A stretch of DNA of 45,104 bases from Candidatus Gastranaerophilales bacterium (lineage in GTDB: Bacteria; Cyanobacteriota; Vampirovibrionia; Gastranaerophilales; Gastranaerophilaceae), in NCBI GenBank assembly GCA_944325175.1, contig CALUYZ010000015.1, positions 1 through 45,104 of the forward strand. Reading direction: 5' to 3'. Below the pieces are notes generated by a model. It was not told the DNA's origin and did not search any database. It saw nothing but the letters and a program-made list of their open reading frames with translations. This document shows, in pieces, positions 24,320 to 31,642 of this stretch. The position numbers and the translations under genes were made by a program. The first letter of the stretch is position 1, and every line of letters starts with the position of its first letter.

Positions 24320-25560
24320 TGTGGTTTATAATTGAGCAAAACAAAAGAAAAACTGCAATTTTTCTTGTTATTTTAACTTTGTTTTTCTTATTTTTTGGAA
24401 CGGCTTTAGGCTTTTCTTTTTCATCCGACCTGTATGATAGAACATACTATGGCTCTTTTATGGGCTTTTTAATAAGCCTTATTTGCTTTATTGGAATAAT
24501 AATTTATACAAAATTTAATGCTTCAAAATTTTTCTTAAATCAAGTTGGTGCAGCTCCCATTAAAAAAGAGGATTTGCCGATTTTATATAATGTTGTTGAA
24601 GAAATGTCAATTTCTGCTTCTTTGGGGTTTATTCCAAAAATTTATATTATAAATTCAGAAATTCCAAACGCTTTCAGTATAGGTATTAATGAAAAAAATG
24701 CCGCAGTTGCTGTAACGGTCGGGCTTTTATCAATTTTAAACAGAGATGAGCTTCAAGGTGTTATTGCCCATGAAATTGCACATATTAAAAATTTAGACTC
24801 TCTTTATTTAATGTATGCAGGCGTCATTTTTGGTGTTGTTGTTTGTGTTTCTGATGCCATTTTAAGGGGTTTTGCCCGCTCAAGAAACAGAAAAGGCGGT
24901 GGTGCAGCCCTTTTAATTGCATTAATTTTGGCTTTAATTTCACCGATTTTAGTTAAACTTTTATATTTAACAATTTCAAGAAAAAGGGAATATTTAGCTG
25001 ATGCTTGCGCTTGCGGATACACAAGATACCCAACAGGCTTAGCATCTGCCCTAAATAAAATTTCAAATTTTTCATATTCAGGGAATAAAAATACGGTAAT
25101 TAAAGATGAAAAAATGAATTCTGGAAAAATTGTTTCTTGCCTATATATTCATAACTTTCTTCAAAAAGAAAAATCAAACTTTTTTGAAGAACTTTTTTCA
25201 ACCCACCCTTCAACAAGCAAAAGAATTCAAATTTTAAAACAAATGGGCGCATCTGATATTGGTGAATATAATAAAGTTTACAGAGCCGTTGTTTCAGATA
25301 AAGCGCTTATAAATGACAAAAATTTAATCAAAATGAACATTCAATCAATTCCTATAATAAAACCTTTAATCGAACAAACAACCGATGCAAAAGATTCTCG
25401 AATAAACCGCCAAAGAAAAGCAAAAGACAGCTTCAAAAAAGCAATGAATTATAAAGTTATTCATTGTGATTGCGATGCAAAATTAAAAATTCCACCCGAG
25501 CTTCAAATTTCAGAAATAACTTGCCCAAGTTGCAATAAGGTGCATAAAATTTTAGCTTAA
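24319..25560 (+). CDS. HtpX-like M48 membrane zinc metalloprotease with C-terminal zinc ribbon
   Basis: The 413-residue protein has two N-terminal membrane helices (about 12-32, 41-63). The zinc-protease motif HEIAH (151-155) and third ligand E224 (REYLADACA) follow, with two further hydrophobic segments between them, as in HtpX/M48B enzymes that degrade damaged membrane proteins. The C-terminal extension (about 378-413) holds HCDCDAKLKIPPE and ITCPSCNKVHKIL, a four-cysteine ribbon that ordinary HtpX (about 290 residues) lacks. It may bind a regulator or substrate. Coupled to lemA, and convergent with a small membrane protein gene (4-bp overlap). Confidence 0.9.
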   Translation: MWFIIEQNKRKTAIFLVILTLFFLFFGTALGFSFSSDLYDRTYYGSFMGFLISLICFIGIIIYTKFNASKFFLNQVGAAPIKKEDLPILYNVVEEMSISASLGFIPKIYIINSEIPNAFSIGINEKNAAVAVTVGLLSILNRDELQGVIAHEIAHIKNLDSLYLMYAGVIFGVVVCVSDAILRGFARSRNRKGGGAALLIALILALISPILVKLLYLTISRKREYLADACACGYTRYPTGLASALNKISNFSYSGNKNTVIKDEKMNSGKIVSCLYIHNFLQKEKSNFFEELFSTHPSTSKRIQILKQMGASDIGEYNKVYRAVVSDKALINDKNLIKMNIQSIPIIKPLIEQTTDAKDSRINRQRKAKDSFKKAMNYKVIHCDCDAKLKIPPELQISEITCPSCNKVHKILA

Positions 25561-25916
25561 TTGTTAGTTTTGCAAACCTTTTGGGCATCATCCCAAATAA
25601 AACCGCTCTCAATGCAAGATTTGGCGCTGTTTATTTCTTTAATTAAAGGTAATTTATTTGTAATTTGAAGGAAAAAATAAATTAAAAATAAAAATATAAA
25701 CCCAAAAATTATTTTCTGATAAAGTTTAATTTTTAAAAATGGCATTGTTAAAATAAAAATTGCCAAAAACAGACCAATAAACAAAAACAATTCCATATTA
25801 AAATTATTCAAAACAAAAGCATTTACCATTATTATTGCCGTGTGAAAAAATAAAAATAAAAAAAGAAAACAGCAAAAAATTATAAAAACAGTATTTGTGA
25901 TTTTATCTTTGTTCAT
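25557..25916 (-). CDS. Small membrane protein of unknown function
   Basis: The 119-residue protein has three predicted membrane helices (about 9-34, 40-60, 66-86) and a short C-terminal domain, SAKSCIESGFIWDDAQKVCK, with two cysteines spaced in a C-x(12)-C pattern around a Trp. They could form a disulphide outside the membrane. No family is recognised. TGATAGAAT (extended -10) lies exactly 6 nt before the ATG, so the mRNA is predicted leaderless, which supports the gene being real. Confidence 0.65.
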   Translation of the reverse strand: MNKDKITNTVFIIFCCFLFLFLFFHTAIIMVNAFVLNNFNMELFLFIGLFLAIFILTMPFLKIKLYQKIIFGFIFLFLIYFFLQITNKLPLIKEINSAKSCIESGFIWDDAQKVCKTNN

Positions 25917-25922
25917 TGTTAT

Positions 25923-25931
25923 ATTCTATCA
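25923..25931 (-). promoter_or_regulatory. Extended -10 (leaderless) of the small membrane protein gene
   Basis: TGATAGAAT on the minus strand, 6 nt (ATAACA) before the ATG at 25916. Same arrangement, and nearly the same sequence, as before the HEPN gene at 26150-26158. Confidence 0.55.
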
Positions 25932-26006
25932 TAAGTTAATGTTTATAATTTTAATTTAAAATAACCTTTTAATTGTAGCAAATTTATAGACCTTGAATTT
26001 AATATA

Positions 26007-26035
26007 TTGAAGCCAAAAATTAGATATGATACAAT
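26007..26035 (+). promoter_or_regulatory. Promoter of the structured ncRNA
   Basis: TTGAAG (26007-26012), exactly 17 nt, then TACAAT (26030-26035) preceded by TGA (extended -10). The start is predicted at about G26042. The same -35 hexamer and spacer length occur before prepilins 3 and 4. Confidence 0.65.
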
Positions 26036-26041
26036 AATATT

Positions 26042-26134
26042 GTACCCTTGCTCTGTTGAGAATGGGCATAAGCATGCAAGACATGTTCCCTAGGTACAAA
26101 AGCAGGCAAGTGCACGCAACTGCGTGCACTTTTT
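26042..26134 (+). ncRNA. Structured ncRNA of about 93 nt upstream of the HEPN gene, family unassigned
   Basis: The interval has a promoter, foldable helices and a strong terminator but no ORF. GTACC (26042-26046) pairs with GGTAC (26093-26097). Inside it GGG (26064-26066) pairs with CCC (26088-26090), and CATG (26073-26076) with CATG (26082-26085) closes a CAAGA loop. CTTGCT (26047-26052) can alternatively pair with GGCAAG (26105-26110), which touches the terminator base. The base composition is much richer in G+C than its surroundings. It lacks the GGAA tetraloop and AGCAGCC context of SRP RNA and is too short for 6S RNA. Its place directly before an Abi-type HEPN gene suggests an RNA partner or antitoxin; this is inferred. 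Confidence 0.6.
26109..26134 (+). terminator. Terminator of the ncRNA
   Basis: AGTGCACGC (26109-26117) pairs perfectly with GCGTGCACT (26122-26130) around an AACT loop, followed by TTTT. Very stable for this AT-rich genome; it insulates the ncRNA from the HEPN gene promoter 16 nt downstream. Confidence 0.85.
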
Positions 26135-26149
26135 ACATGCCATAATTTT

Positions 26150-26158
26150 TGATAGAAT
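26150..26158 (+). promoter_or_regulatory. Extended -10 (leaderless) promoter of the HEPN gene
   Basis: TGATAGAAT, then TAAAAT (6 nt), then ATG 26165. This places the true start upstream of the frameshift, at 26165. Confidence 0.6.
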
Positions 26159-26164
26159 TAAAAT

Positions 26165-26964
26165 ATGATTAAAAAATATTATTTTGAATTTTCAAAATTG
26201 TATTGCCGTTTAATGCGCCTTGAAATACTTATGAAAAAAGGCTTATTTCTTCACTTCTAAATTATTACGGCGAAGATATTATCAAAGTATTTAAAAATTT
26301 TTTCAACAATAAAAATAGACTTATAAGGTATAATTACAGCAAAGGAAACAGTATTCTTGCAATTTTAAAAAATCCGCAAATTGCAAAAGAAAGTCAAAAA
26401 TTTGAAAAAATAATAAACATTTTATATTTGTCAGACATTTTATTTTTATTTCTTTGCTGTGAACAATTTAGAAAAAGTGAAATATTGGAAATGTTTTATC
26501 ATAACATTCCTGAAAAGTTTGGAGTTTTAACCCGTTCAAGGGAAGATTTATTAAATTTAAGAAATACGGTTGCACATTATAACTTTAAAGATTTCGAATT
26601 GAATAAAAAAAGATATAAAGATGCAATCAATTTATTTGAATATCATTTAGGGCACGATATTGCAGGCATTAAAGAATTACCGAAATTTGACACAAAACCT
26701 TCTATAAAATCCATATTAATTGAAATCGAAAAACTTCGTCCGGATTTATTTAAAATTGACACTAAAAAAGACGATGAGATAGAATATTTTTATAATAAGC
26801 ACAGGTTATTATTAGATTTATGTGATGAAATTGCAATATACAACGGCTATGAAACAAAAGAGCTTCCATCTCCATGGACAATTATAAGGCAAATGTATGC
26901 TATAAATAAGGATAAGAAAAAATTTAACTTTGGTTTCTTACAACTGAAACTATTTAATAAATAA
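26165..26964 (+). pseudogene. HEPN-domain (Abi-like) protein gene with a one-base frameshift
   Basis: The reading frame from ATG 26165 (MIKKYYFEFSKLYC...) stops early, at TAA after about 31 codons. Adding one A to the A6 tract at 26234-26239 joins it to the open frame LISSLLNYYGEDII... that continues to 26964, giving about 266 residues. The intact downstream frame could be translated alone from TTG 26428 (178 residues). The core carries LLNLRNTVAHYNF, an R-x4-H motif (R codon 26560-26562, H codon 26575-26577) typical of HEPN ribonucleases, including abortive-infection and toxin proteins. KPSIKSILIEIEK and ELPSPWTIIRQMY follow. It could be a decayed gene, a slippage-controlled (phase-variable) gene or a sequencing error. 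Upstream lies the structured ncRNA. Confidence 0.65.
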
Positions 26965-26965
26965 A

Positions 26966-27277
26966 TTAATTATTAACAGATTTTTCATCCTGTTTTATAA
27001 ATTCACACATAACTTCTAAGCGTTTATCTTCCATAGCGTCTATTAATTCTTGAATATCTTTAAATTTATTTAATTTAAAACCAACTTCAGCTAAAACAAC
27101 GCAATCGTTACAAAGCCTGTATTTGCCATATTGAATACTGCCTGCCATTGTTTTATATTCACCGCAGCAAGAGCAATCAAAATATTCGTTTTCAATTTCA
27201 GGGTCTTCTTCAATGTCATCTTTGTACATTTGAAGGGCAACTTCCTGCATTTCTTTTACAATTTCATTATTATCCAT
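26966..27277 (-). CDS. Small zinc-ribbon-like protein of unknown function
   Basis: The 103-residue acidic protein has a central FDCSCCGEYKTMAG...YRLCNDCVVLAEVG segment (about 33-65) with two CxxC pairs, likely one zinc site. Helical arms flank it (EIVKEMQEVALQMYKDDIEE; FKDIQELIDAMEDKRLEVM). No family is recognised. TGCTAAAAT (extended -10) ends 7 nt before the ATG, so the transcript should be leaderless or nearly so. Its stop lies 1 nt from the stop of the convergent HEPN gene. Confidence 0.65.
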   Translation of the reverse strand: MDNNEIVKEMQEVALQMYKDDIEEDPEIENEYFDCSCCGEYKTMAGSIQYGKYRLCNDCVVLAEVGFKLNKFKDIQELIDAMEDKRLEVMCEFIKQDEKSVNN

Positions 27278-27319
27278 AACCTGAATTTTAGCATAAAAAA
27301 TATAATAAAGTTTAAACTC

Positions 27320-27730
27320 TTACATAAAAAACGGACCCAACAATAACGCTAAAAAACCGCAAATGCAAAAACCAACGGTAACAACAAGCCCAAGGGCAAA
27401 TAAAAGAGAATAAATTAATTCTAAAATGAAAAATAAAAGGGTTTTTGGTTTTTTGCTTTCTTTTTTGGTTGTTGTTTGGTTTTCCTTTTCTGTATATTTT
27501 AATTTTTTATAAATAAATTCAAAAATACTTATAACAAGCAATATTAAAATTACAGGCGTGCTAGCCATTAATAAAATGCATAATGTATAAAAAAAGGAAT
27601 TATCTAACCTAATACTTCCTAAATTCCATATTAAACACAAAAAAGTAAGACTAAGCCCAATAATTGCCAATAGATTAAATGAAATATATTTTCTTAAATC
27701 AAGATATTTTTTAATATTTTTAAAATTCAT
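27320..27730 (-). CDS. Small membrane protein of unknown function
   Basis: I start at ATG 27730 (MNFKNIKKYLDLRKYISFNL), not the upstream in-frame TTG 27766, because that TTG is part of the -35 box of a near-perfect promoter. The resulting 136 residues have three predicted membrane helices (about 18-38, 47-70, 101-128), with a Lys/Thr-rich cytoplasmic loop (KENQTTTKKESKKPKT) between the second and third. No family is recognised. It is downstream of tRNA-Ser and a REP-like element on the same strand. Confidence 0.6.
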   Translation of the reverse strand: MNFKNIKKYLDLRKYISFNLLAIIGLSLTFLCLIWNLGSIRLDNSFFYTLCILLMASTPVILILLVISIFEFIYKKLKYTEKENQTTTKKESKKPKTLLFFILELIYSLLFALGLVVTVGFCICGFLALLLGPFFM

Positions 27731-27737
27731 TAAAGAA

Positions 27738-27766
27738 GTTATACGATATTTTTGTTTTAAAGTCAA
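27738..27766 (-). promoter_or_regulatory. Sigma70 promoter, leaderless, of the small membrane protein gene
   Basis: TTGACT (27761-27766), 17 nt, TATAAC (27738-27743), 7 nt, ATG 27730. The best complete example here of a promoter whose start site coincides with, or lies next to, the start codon. Confidence 0.7.
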
Positions 27767-27793
27767 TTAGAAAAAGGCTTTTTAAGCTTTGAT

Positions 27794-27817
27794 GTTGGGG
27801 TAGAAACCCCAACCTAC
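27794..27817 (-). repeat. REP-like hairpin (single copy)
   Basis: On the minus strand this reads GTAGGTTGGGG, TTTCTA, CCCCAAC, identical to 7679-7702 and 42028-42051. It lies between tRNA-Ser and a small membrane protein gene, far from any prepilin. Confidence 0.75.
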
Positions 27818-27855
27818 TATCAACGGTTTGTGTCTGGTTTTTTACTCCTCTTTTA

Positions 27856-27884
27856 ACAAAAAAGCACCCGTTTTAAGGGTGCTT
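27856..27884 (-). terminator. Terminator after tRNA-Ser
   Basis: On the minus strand AAGCACCC, a TTAAAA-type loop, GGGTGCTT and a run of T. It lies 10 nt downstream of the tRNA 3' end. Confidence 0.8.
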
Positions 27885-27893
27885 AATTAAATT

Positions 27894-27982
27894 CGGAGAA
27901 AGAGGGATTCGAACCCTCGATGCAGATTACTCCACATAACACCTTAGCAGGGTGCCGCCTTCAGCCACTCGGCCATTTCTCC
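27894..27982 (-). tRNA. tRNA-Ser (anticodon GCU)
   Basis: On the minus strand GGAGAAA (5') pairs with TTTCTCC (3'), with discriminator G at 27894. The anticodon stem-loop CACCC-TGCTAAG-GTG gives anticodon GCT; a long variable arm follows (TTATGTGGAGTAATCTGCAT); the T arm is GAGGG-TTCGAAT-CCCTC. The 89-nt length and long variable arm are typical of a class II tRNA. It reads AGC/AGU codons. CCA is not encoded. Confidence 0.93.
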
Positions 27983-28044
27983 TTAAAGGGTTATATTTAT
28001 ATTACCATAAAACTTTTAATATTAACAAGGGGGGAAGTAAAAAA

Positions 28045-29448
28045 TCAGTTGTTTGCTTCAAAAAAACATTTTTCTTCAATTTTTATTTCGTTATAAGGGG
28101 GAAAATAGCCTGAATAGCCATTTATAGTTGGTATTTTATATTTGTTTGAAAGATACATTGCATCAAGTTGAACATCAACTTTTTTATTATTAATGCCAAA
28201 AAAATTACAAGACAGAGGAATTTTATATCTGCCAATTCTTTCATAATGTTCATTTTTTGTCCAAGTGAAAGCATTATTAACGGGAATTTGTTCCAATAAA
28301 AGAATCAATAAGAAAATTACAAAATATTTTTTTCTGTTTTGCAAAAAAATTCCGACCAAAAAACAAAATAAAGGAAGCAAAAGAAAAATAACTCTTGATG
28401 ATGCCCTTATCGCAGAAGCACCCGGAAAATACAGGTAAATATAATAATTTAATTGCCAAAACAAAAAGAAAGAAACTATGAATAAAATAAAGGAAGAAAT
28501 TTCAAATTTATATTTTTTTAAAGAAAAAAGCCCAAACAAAACAAACAAAGTAGCAAAAATTCCAAACCCCGTTATTTTTTCCTGATTATAATTTTTTAGG
28601 TTGAAATATAAAATTTTATTGTCTAAAAAACTATGAGATAAAAACATGCTAAATGGCGAAAAAAGATAACTATCAGAAAATTCAAACCCTTTTGAAAGAG
28701 ATAAATATTTATAACCTAAAGGAAGAAGTAATATCAAAGAAGTTAAAAGAAAAGCGTATAATCCGTTTTTATTTTCTTTTAAATAGTTAAATAAAATTTC
28801 TCTTGTGTTTTTTCCAAACAACATTATAAAAAACGCTAAAACTGCCCCAAAAACAGTAAACCAGCCAAAATAAAATGTTGTTACAAATTGAAGAAAAAGA
28901 AAAATTGCAGAAAGAATGAACCTGTATATTTTTTTATCCGCCGTTATAAAAAAATAAAAAGCAAAAACAGAATAAAATTGTAAAAACAGTTGAAGATGAC
29001 ATATTTGATTAAACCTTGGAAGCGAAAACGCAAATAAAAATGCCACTACAGATGAAATTAAAGTTGAAAATTTAAAAACTTTTTTTGAAACCAAAAAGAA
29101 AGATAAAAAATTTAAAATTGAAACTAAAATAAGCCAAATTTGAACGGCAGAAAAAATATCTTTAATAAAAAATCTTATTGGAATATATAAAATTGTTCCG
29201 CCAAACAAAACATCAGTATAAAAAAGCTGATTTTTGTCAGGGTAGAAAAACGGTATATCAAAATAATTTGAATGAAAACTATCGCCTGTAAAATATAAAA
29301 AACCATGCTCTAATAAATAGCTGATTAATCTTGCATCACCTAAATCTCCGGGCATTTTTGAAAAATCAAACAAGAAGGGATGAAAAAATATAATTATTCC
29401 AAAAATTAAAAATAAAAAAGGATATATAAAATTCAACTTTTTTTCCAT
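28045..29448 (-). CDS. Polytopic membrane protein, possibly GT-C type glycosyltransferase
   Basis: The 467-residue protein has about ten to twelve hydrophobic helices, starting with LNFIYPFLFLIFGIIIFFHP. The first extracytoplasmic loop has GDLGDARLISYLLEHG followed by FFYPDKNQLFYTDVLFG, an acidic-pair loop after helix 1 reminiscent of GT-C glycosyltransferases that use lipid-linked sugars. Family assignment is tentative; YfhO-like or uncharacterised membrane proteins are alternatives. The C-terminal 75 residues are a soluble region (YERIGRYKIPLSCNFFGINN). TATAAT lies 6 nt before the ATG, so it is predicted leaderless and has its own promoter apart from the gcvPB operon. Confidence 0.6.
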   Translation of the reverse strand: MEKKLNFIYPFLFLIFGIIIFFHPFLFDFSKMPGDLGDARLISYLLEHGFLYFTGDSFHSNYFDIPFFYPDKNQLFYTDVLFGGTILYIPIRFFIKDIFSAVQIWLILVSILNFLSFFLVSKKVFKFSTLISSVVAFLFAFSLPRFNQICHLQLFLQFYSVFAFYFFITADKKIYRFILSAIFLFLQFVTTFYFGWFTVFGAVLAFFIMLFGKNTREILFNYLKENKNGLYAFLLTSLILLLPLGYKYLSLSKGFEFSDSYLFSPFSMFLSHSFLDNKILYFNLKNYNQEKITGFGIFATLFVLFGLFSLKKYKFEISSFILFIVSFFLFWQLNYYIYLYFPGASAIRASSRVIFLLLPLFCFLVGIFLQNRKKYFVIFLLILLLEQIPVNNAFTWTKNEHYERIGRYKIPLSCNFFGINNKKVDVQLDAMYLSNKYKIPTINGYSGYFPPYNEIKIEEKCFFEANN

Positions 29449-29454
29449 AGAAAA

Positions 29455-29460
29455 ATTATA
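29455..29460 (-). promoter_or_regulatory. -10 box (leaderless) of the polytopic membrane protein gene
   Basis: TATAAT, TTTTCT (6 nt), ATG 29448. The -10, spacer and ATG sequence is the same as before gcvPB. Confidence 0.55.
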
Positions 29461-29466
29461 ACTTTT

Positions 29467-30039
29467 TTATTTAAAAATGGGCAAATTTAAAATAATTCCT
29501 AAAATTGCACCAATCAAAATAACATAGCTAGGTTGTTTTTTAACATATTTATAAGTTAAAAATAAAATTAAAATTAAAATAACCGCTCTAAAATCAATAT
29601 TTTGTGGAATTTTAACAAGTTCTTTTGTTTTTATGACATCTTCAAAAATTAATTGCAGCATAACGCAAGATAAAAGCGCACAGCTTGTTGGGCGAAGCCC
29701 TAAAAATATATCTTTTATTATTTTTGAATTTTTAAATTTGTTTAGAAAATAAATAACGGTTATTGCCAGAATAAAAGGCCCTATTGTAACGGCAAAAGTT
29801 GCAACAAGGCTTCCTATAATGCCGGATGCCATAAACCCTGCATAAGTTGCCATATTAAGCCCAACTGGCCCTGGGGTTACATTTGATATGGCAATCATAT
29901 TTACAAGTTCTTTTGTTGTAAACCAATCATAGTTTTGTGCCATGTGATATAAAAAGGGTAAAGTTGCATACCCGCCGCCAACAGAAAAAATTCCCGCTTT
30001 AAAATATTCAATAAAAAGTAAAAGCAAAGTTTTAATCAT
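29467..30039 (-). CDS. Chromate transporter family protein, half-size (second of pair)
   Basis: The 190-residue protein is one CHR domain: FFKAGIFSVGG-like start (EYFKAGIFSVGGGYATLPFL), then TTKELVNMIAISNVTPGPVG and NMATYAGFMASGIIGSLVAT, followed by further helices. Half-size CHR proteins work as heteromeric pairs; the first half is directly upstream with a 4-bp overlap (ATGA). The family exports chromate in some bacteria, but the substrate in gut anaerobes is unknown and may be another anion. Confidence 0.88.
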   Translation of the reverse strand: MIKTLLLLFIEYFKAGIFSVGGGYATLPFLYHMAQNYDWFTTKELVNMIAISNVTPGPVGLNMATYAGFMASGIIGSLVATFAVTIGPFILAITVIYFLNKFKNSKIIKDIFLGLRPTSCALLSCVMLQLIFEDVIKTKELVKIPQNIDFRAVILILILFLTYKYVKKQPSYVILIGAILGIILNLPIFK

Positions 30040-30596
30040 TTTAATTTTGCCCTTTCTTTTTTATCTTGAATAAGCCCGAAAAATATTGAAATTAAAATGG
30101 CTAAAACAACCAAACTGGAAGGGCCCAAGGGTAGAAAAATGTTTGATAAAAGAATTAATAAAAATAAAAAAACAGTAAATTTTGAATTAACCGATTTTGT
30201 AAAAATATCTTTTATCATATAAAAAATTAAAACTATGATAGATAGCCTTATTCCAAAAAAAGCGTTTTGAACAATCGGGTATTTTGCAAAATTATAAATA
30301 AACCCTGCTATAAGTAAAATTATTAAAAATGGTGATAGGGTAAGCGCAAAAACAGCAACAATAGAACCTAAAATTTTTCTTAGTGCATAGCCTGAAAAAA
30401 TTGTTATATTTAATGCAATAAGCCCCGGTAAACATTGGCTTAGGGCTAAATAATCAATTAAATCTTCTTCTTTTAGCCAATTATTATCTATAACCAAATA
30501 TTTTTTTAATAAAGGCATAATAACGTATCCGCCCCCTAAAAGCTGCAAACCTATTAAAAAAAATATTTTAAAAATTTTAGATAAGCTTACATTCAT
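30036..30596 (-). CDS. Chromate transporter family protein, half-size (first of pair)
   Basis: I start at ATG 30596 ([20 protein letters not shown]), which forms an ATGA overlap with the queA stop; the longer in-frame start adds five residues inside queA. The 186-residue protein matches the CHR domain: LIGLQLLGGGYVIMPLLKKY, then LKEEDLIDYLALSQCLPGLI and NITIFSGYALRKILGSIVAV. It pairs with the next gene. The family's GG and P-G motifs are present in both halves, consistent with an antiparallel dimer in the membrane. Confidence 0.88.
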   Translation of the reverse strand: MNVSLSKIFKIFFLIGLQLLGGGYVIMPLLKKYLVIDNNWLKEEDLIDYLALSQCLPGLIALNITIFSGYALRKILGSIVAVFALTLSPFLIILLIAGFIYNFAKYPIVQNAFFGIRLSIIVLIFYMIKDIFTKSVNSKFTVFLFLLILLSNIFLPLGPSSLVVLAILISIFFGLIQDKKERAKLK

Positions 30597-31642
30597 TTTA
30601 AAAATGTGCAATCTCCATAGCTAAAGAATCTGTAATTATTTTTAATTGCTTCATTATATGCATTTAAAATTATTTCTCTTGATGAAAAAGCAGATACAAG
30701 CATTAATAAAGTAGATTTTGGAAGATGAAAATTGGTTAACAGTTTATCAACCACCTTAAAATTATATGGGGGGTAGATGAAAATGTCTGTTTCATCATAT
30801 CCTTCTTTTATTTTGCCAAACTTTTTAAAATTTGCTTCTAAACACCTTAAAGATGTTGTACCAACTGCAACAAGAGAGCCTTTTTTATTATTTATAATAT
30901 CAGCTGTTTCTTTTGGAATAAAATAGCTTTCTGTGTGCATTTTGTGGTTATTAATATCATTTGTTTTAACGGGCAAAAACGTTCCTAAGCCTACATTTAA
31001 GGTAACATAAGCTATTTTTATTCCTTTTTTTTCAATTTTTTCTAAAATTTCATTTGTAAAATGAAGCCCCGCAGTTGGCGCTGCAACAGAGCCTGAAACT
31101 TTTGCATAAACTGTTTGGTAGTCTTCTTTATCTTTTTCTTCAACTTCTCTTTGAATGTACGGGGGAAGGGGAATTTTCCCTGTTTTATTTAAAATGTCTT
31201 CCATTGAACCGTTTGAATAAATTAATTCGACCAAGTGTTCTGGAATATTACCGTCATTATTAGCTTCACCCTTTTTTTTGATTAAAACTTTTAAAATGTC
31301 TGATATTATAACAATATCGCCATCTTTTAGCCTTTTAGAATTTCTTATAATTGCTTGCCAGTCGTTTTCGCCCAAATATCTTGTCAGAAAAATTTCAATA
31401 TTTGCGCCTGTTTCTTTTTTGCCAAGTAACCTTGCAGGAATAACTTTTGTGTTATTTAAAATAAGAACATCATTTGGGTTTAGGTAATCAACAAAATCAT
31501 AAAAATGTTTATGAACAATTTCGCCCGTTATTTTATCCACAACAAGCATTTTTGCTTCATCCCTTTTTTCTGTCGGGTATTTTGCAATTAATTCTTCAGG
31601 CAGATTATAGTTAAAATCATCTAGCGTTAAATTAGTTTTCAT
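30593..31642 (-). CDS. queA: S-adenosylmethionine:tRNA ribosyltransferase-isomerase
   Basis: The 349-residue protein has the full family pattern: [20 protein letters not shown], then [66 protein letters not shown] and [15 protein letters not shown]. QueA transfers the ribosyl part of SAM to preQ1 in tRNA wobble position 34, making epoxyqueuosine. The start overlaps the gcvPB stop by 11 bp, and the end overlaps the first chromate-transporter gene. No tgt or queG gene is present in the window. Confidence 0.95.
   Translation of the reverse strand: MKTNLTLDDFNYNLPEELIAKYPTEKRDEAKMLVVDKITGEIVHKHFYDFVDYLNPNDVLILNNTKVIPARLLGKKETGANIEIFLTRYLGENDWQAIIRNSKRLKDGDIVIISDILKVLIKKKGEANNDGNIPEHLVELIYSNGSMEDILNKTGKIPLPPYIQREVEEKDKEDYQTVYAKVSGSVAAPTAGLHFTNEILEKIEKKGIKIAYVTLNVGLGTFLPVKTNDINNHKMHTESYFIPKETADIINNKKGSLVAVGTTSLRCLEANFKKFGKIKEGYDETDIFIYPPYNFKVVDKLLTNFHLPKSTLLMLVSAFSSREIILNAYNEAIKNNYRFFSYGDCTFLK

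Noticed and set aside
26042..26134. ncRNA considered as SRP (4.5S) RNA, 6S RNA or a known riboswitch
   Set aside because: No GGAA-capped apical stem or AGCAGCC context for SRP, far too short for 6S, and no motif I know for purine, TPP, preQ1, c-di-GMP or fluoride riboswitches.
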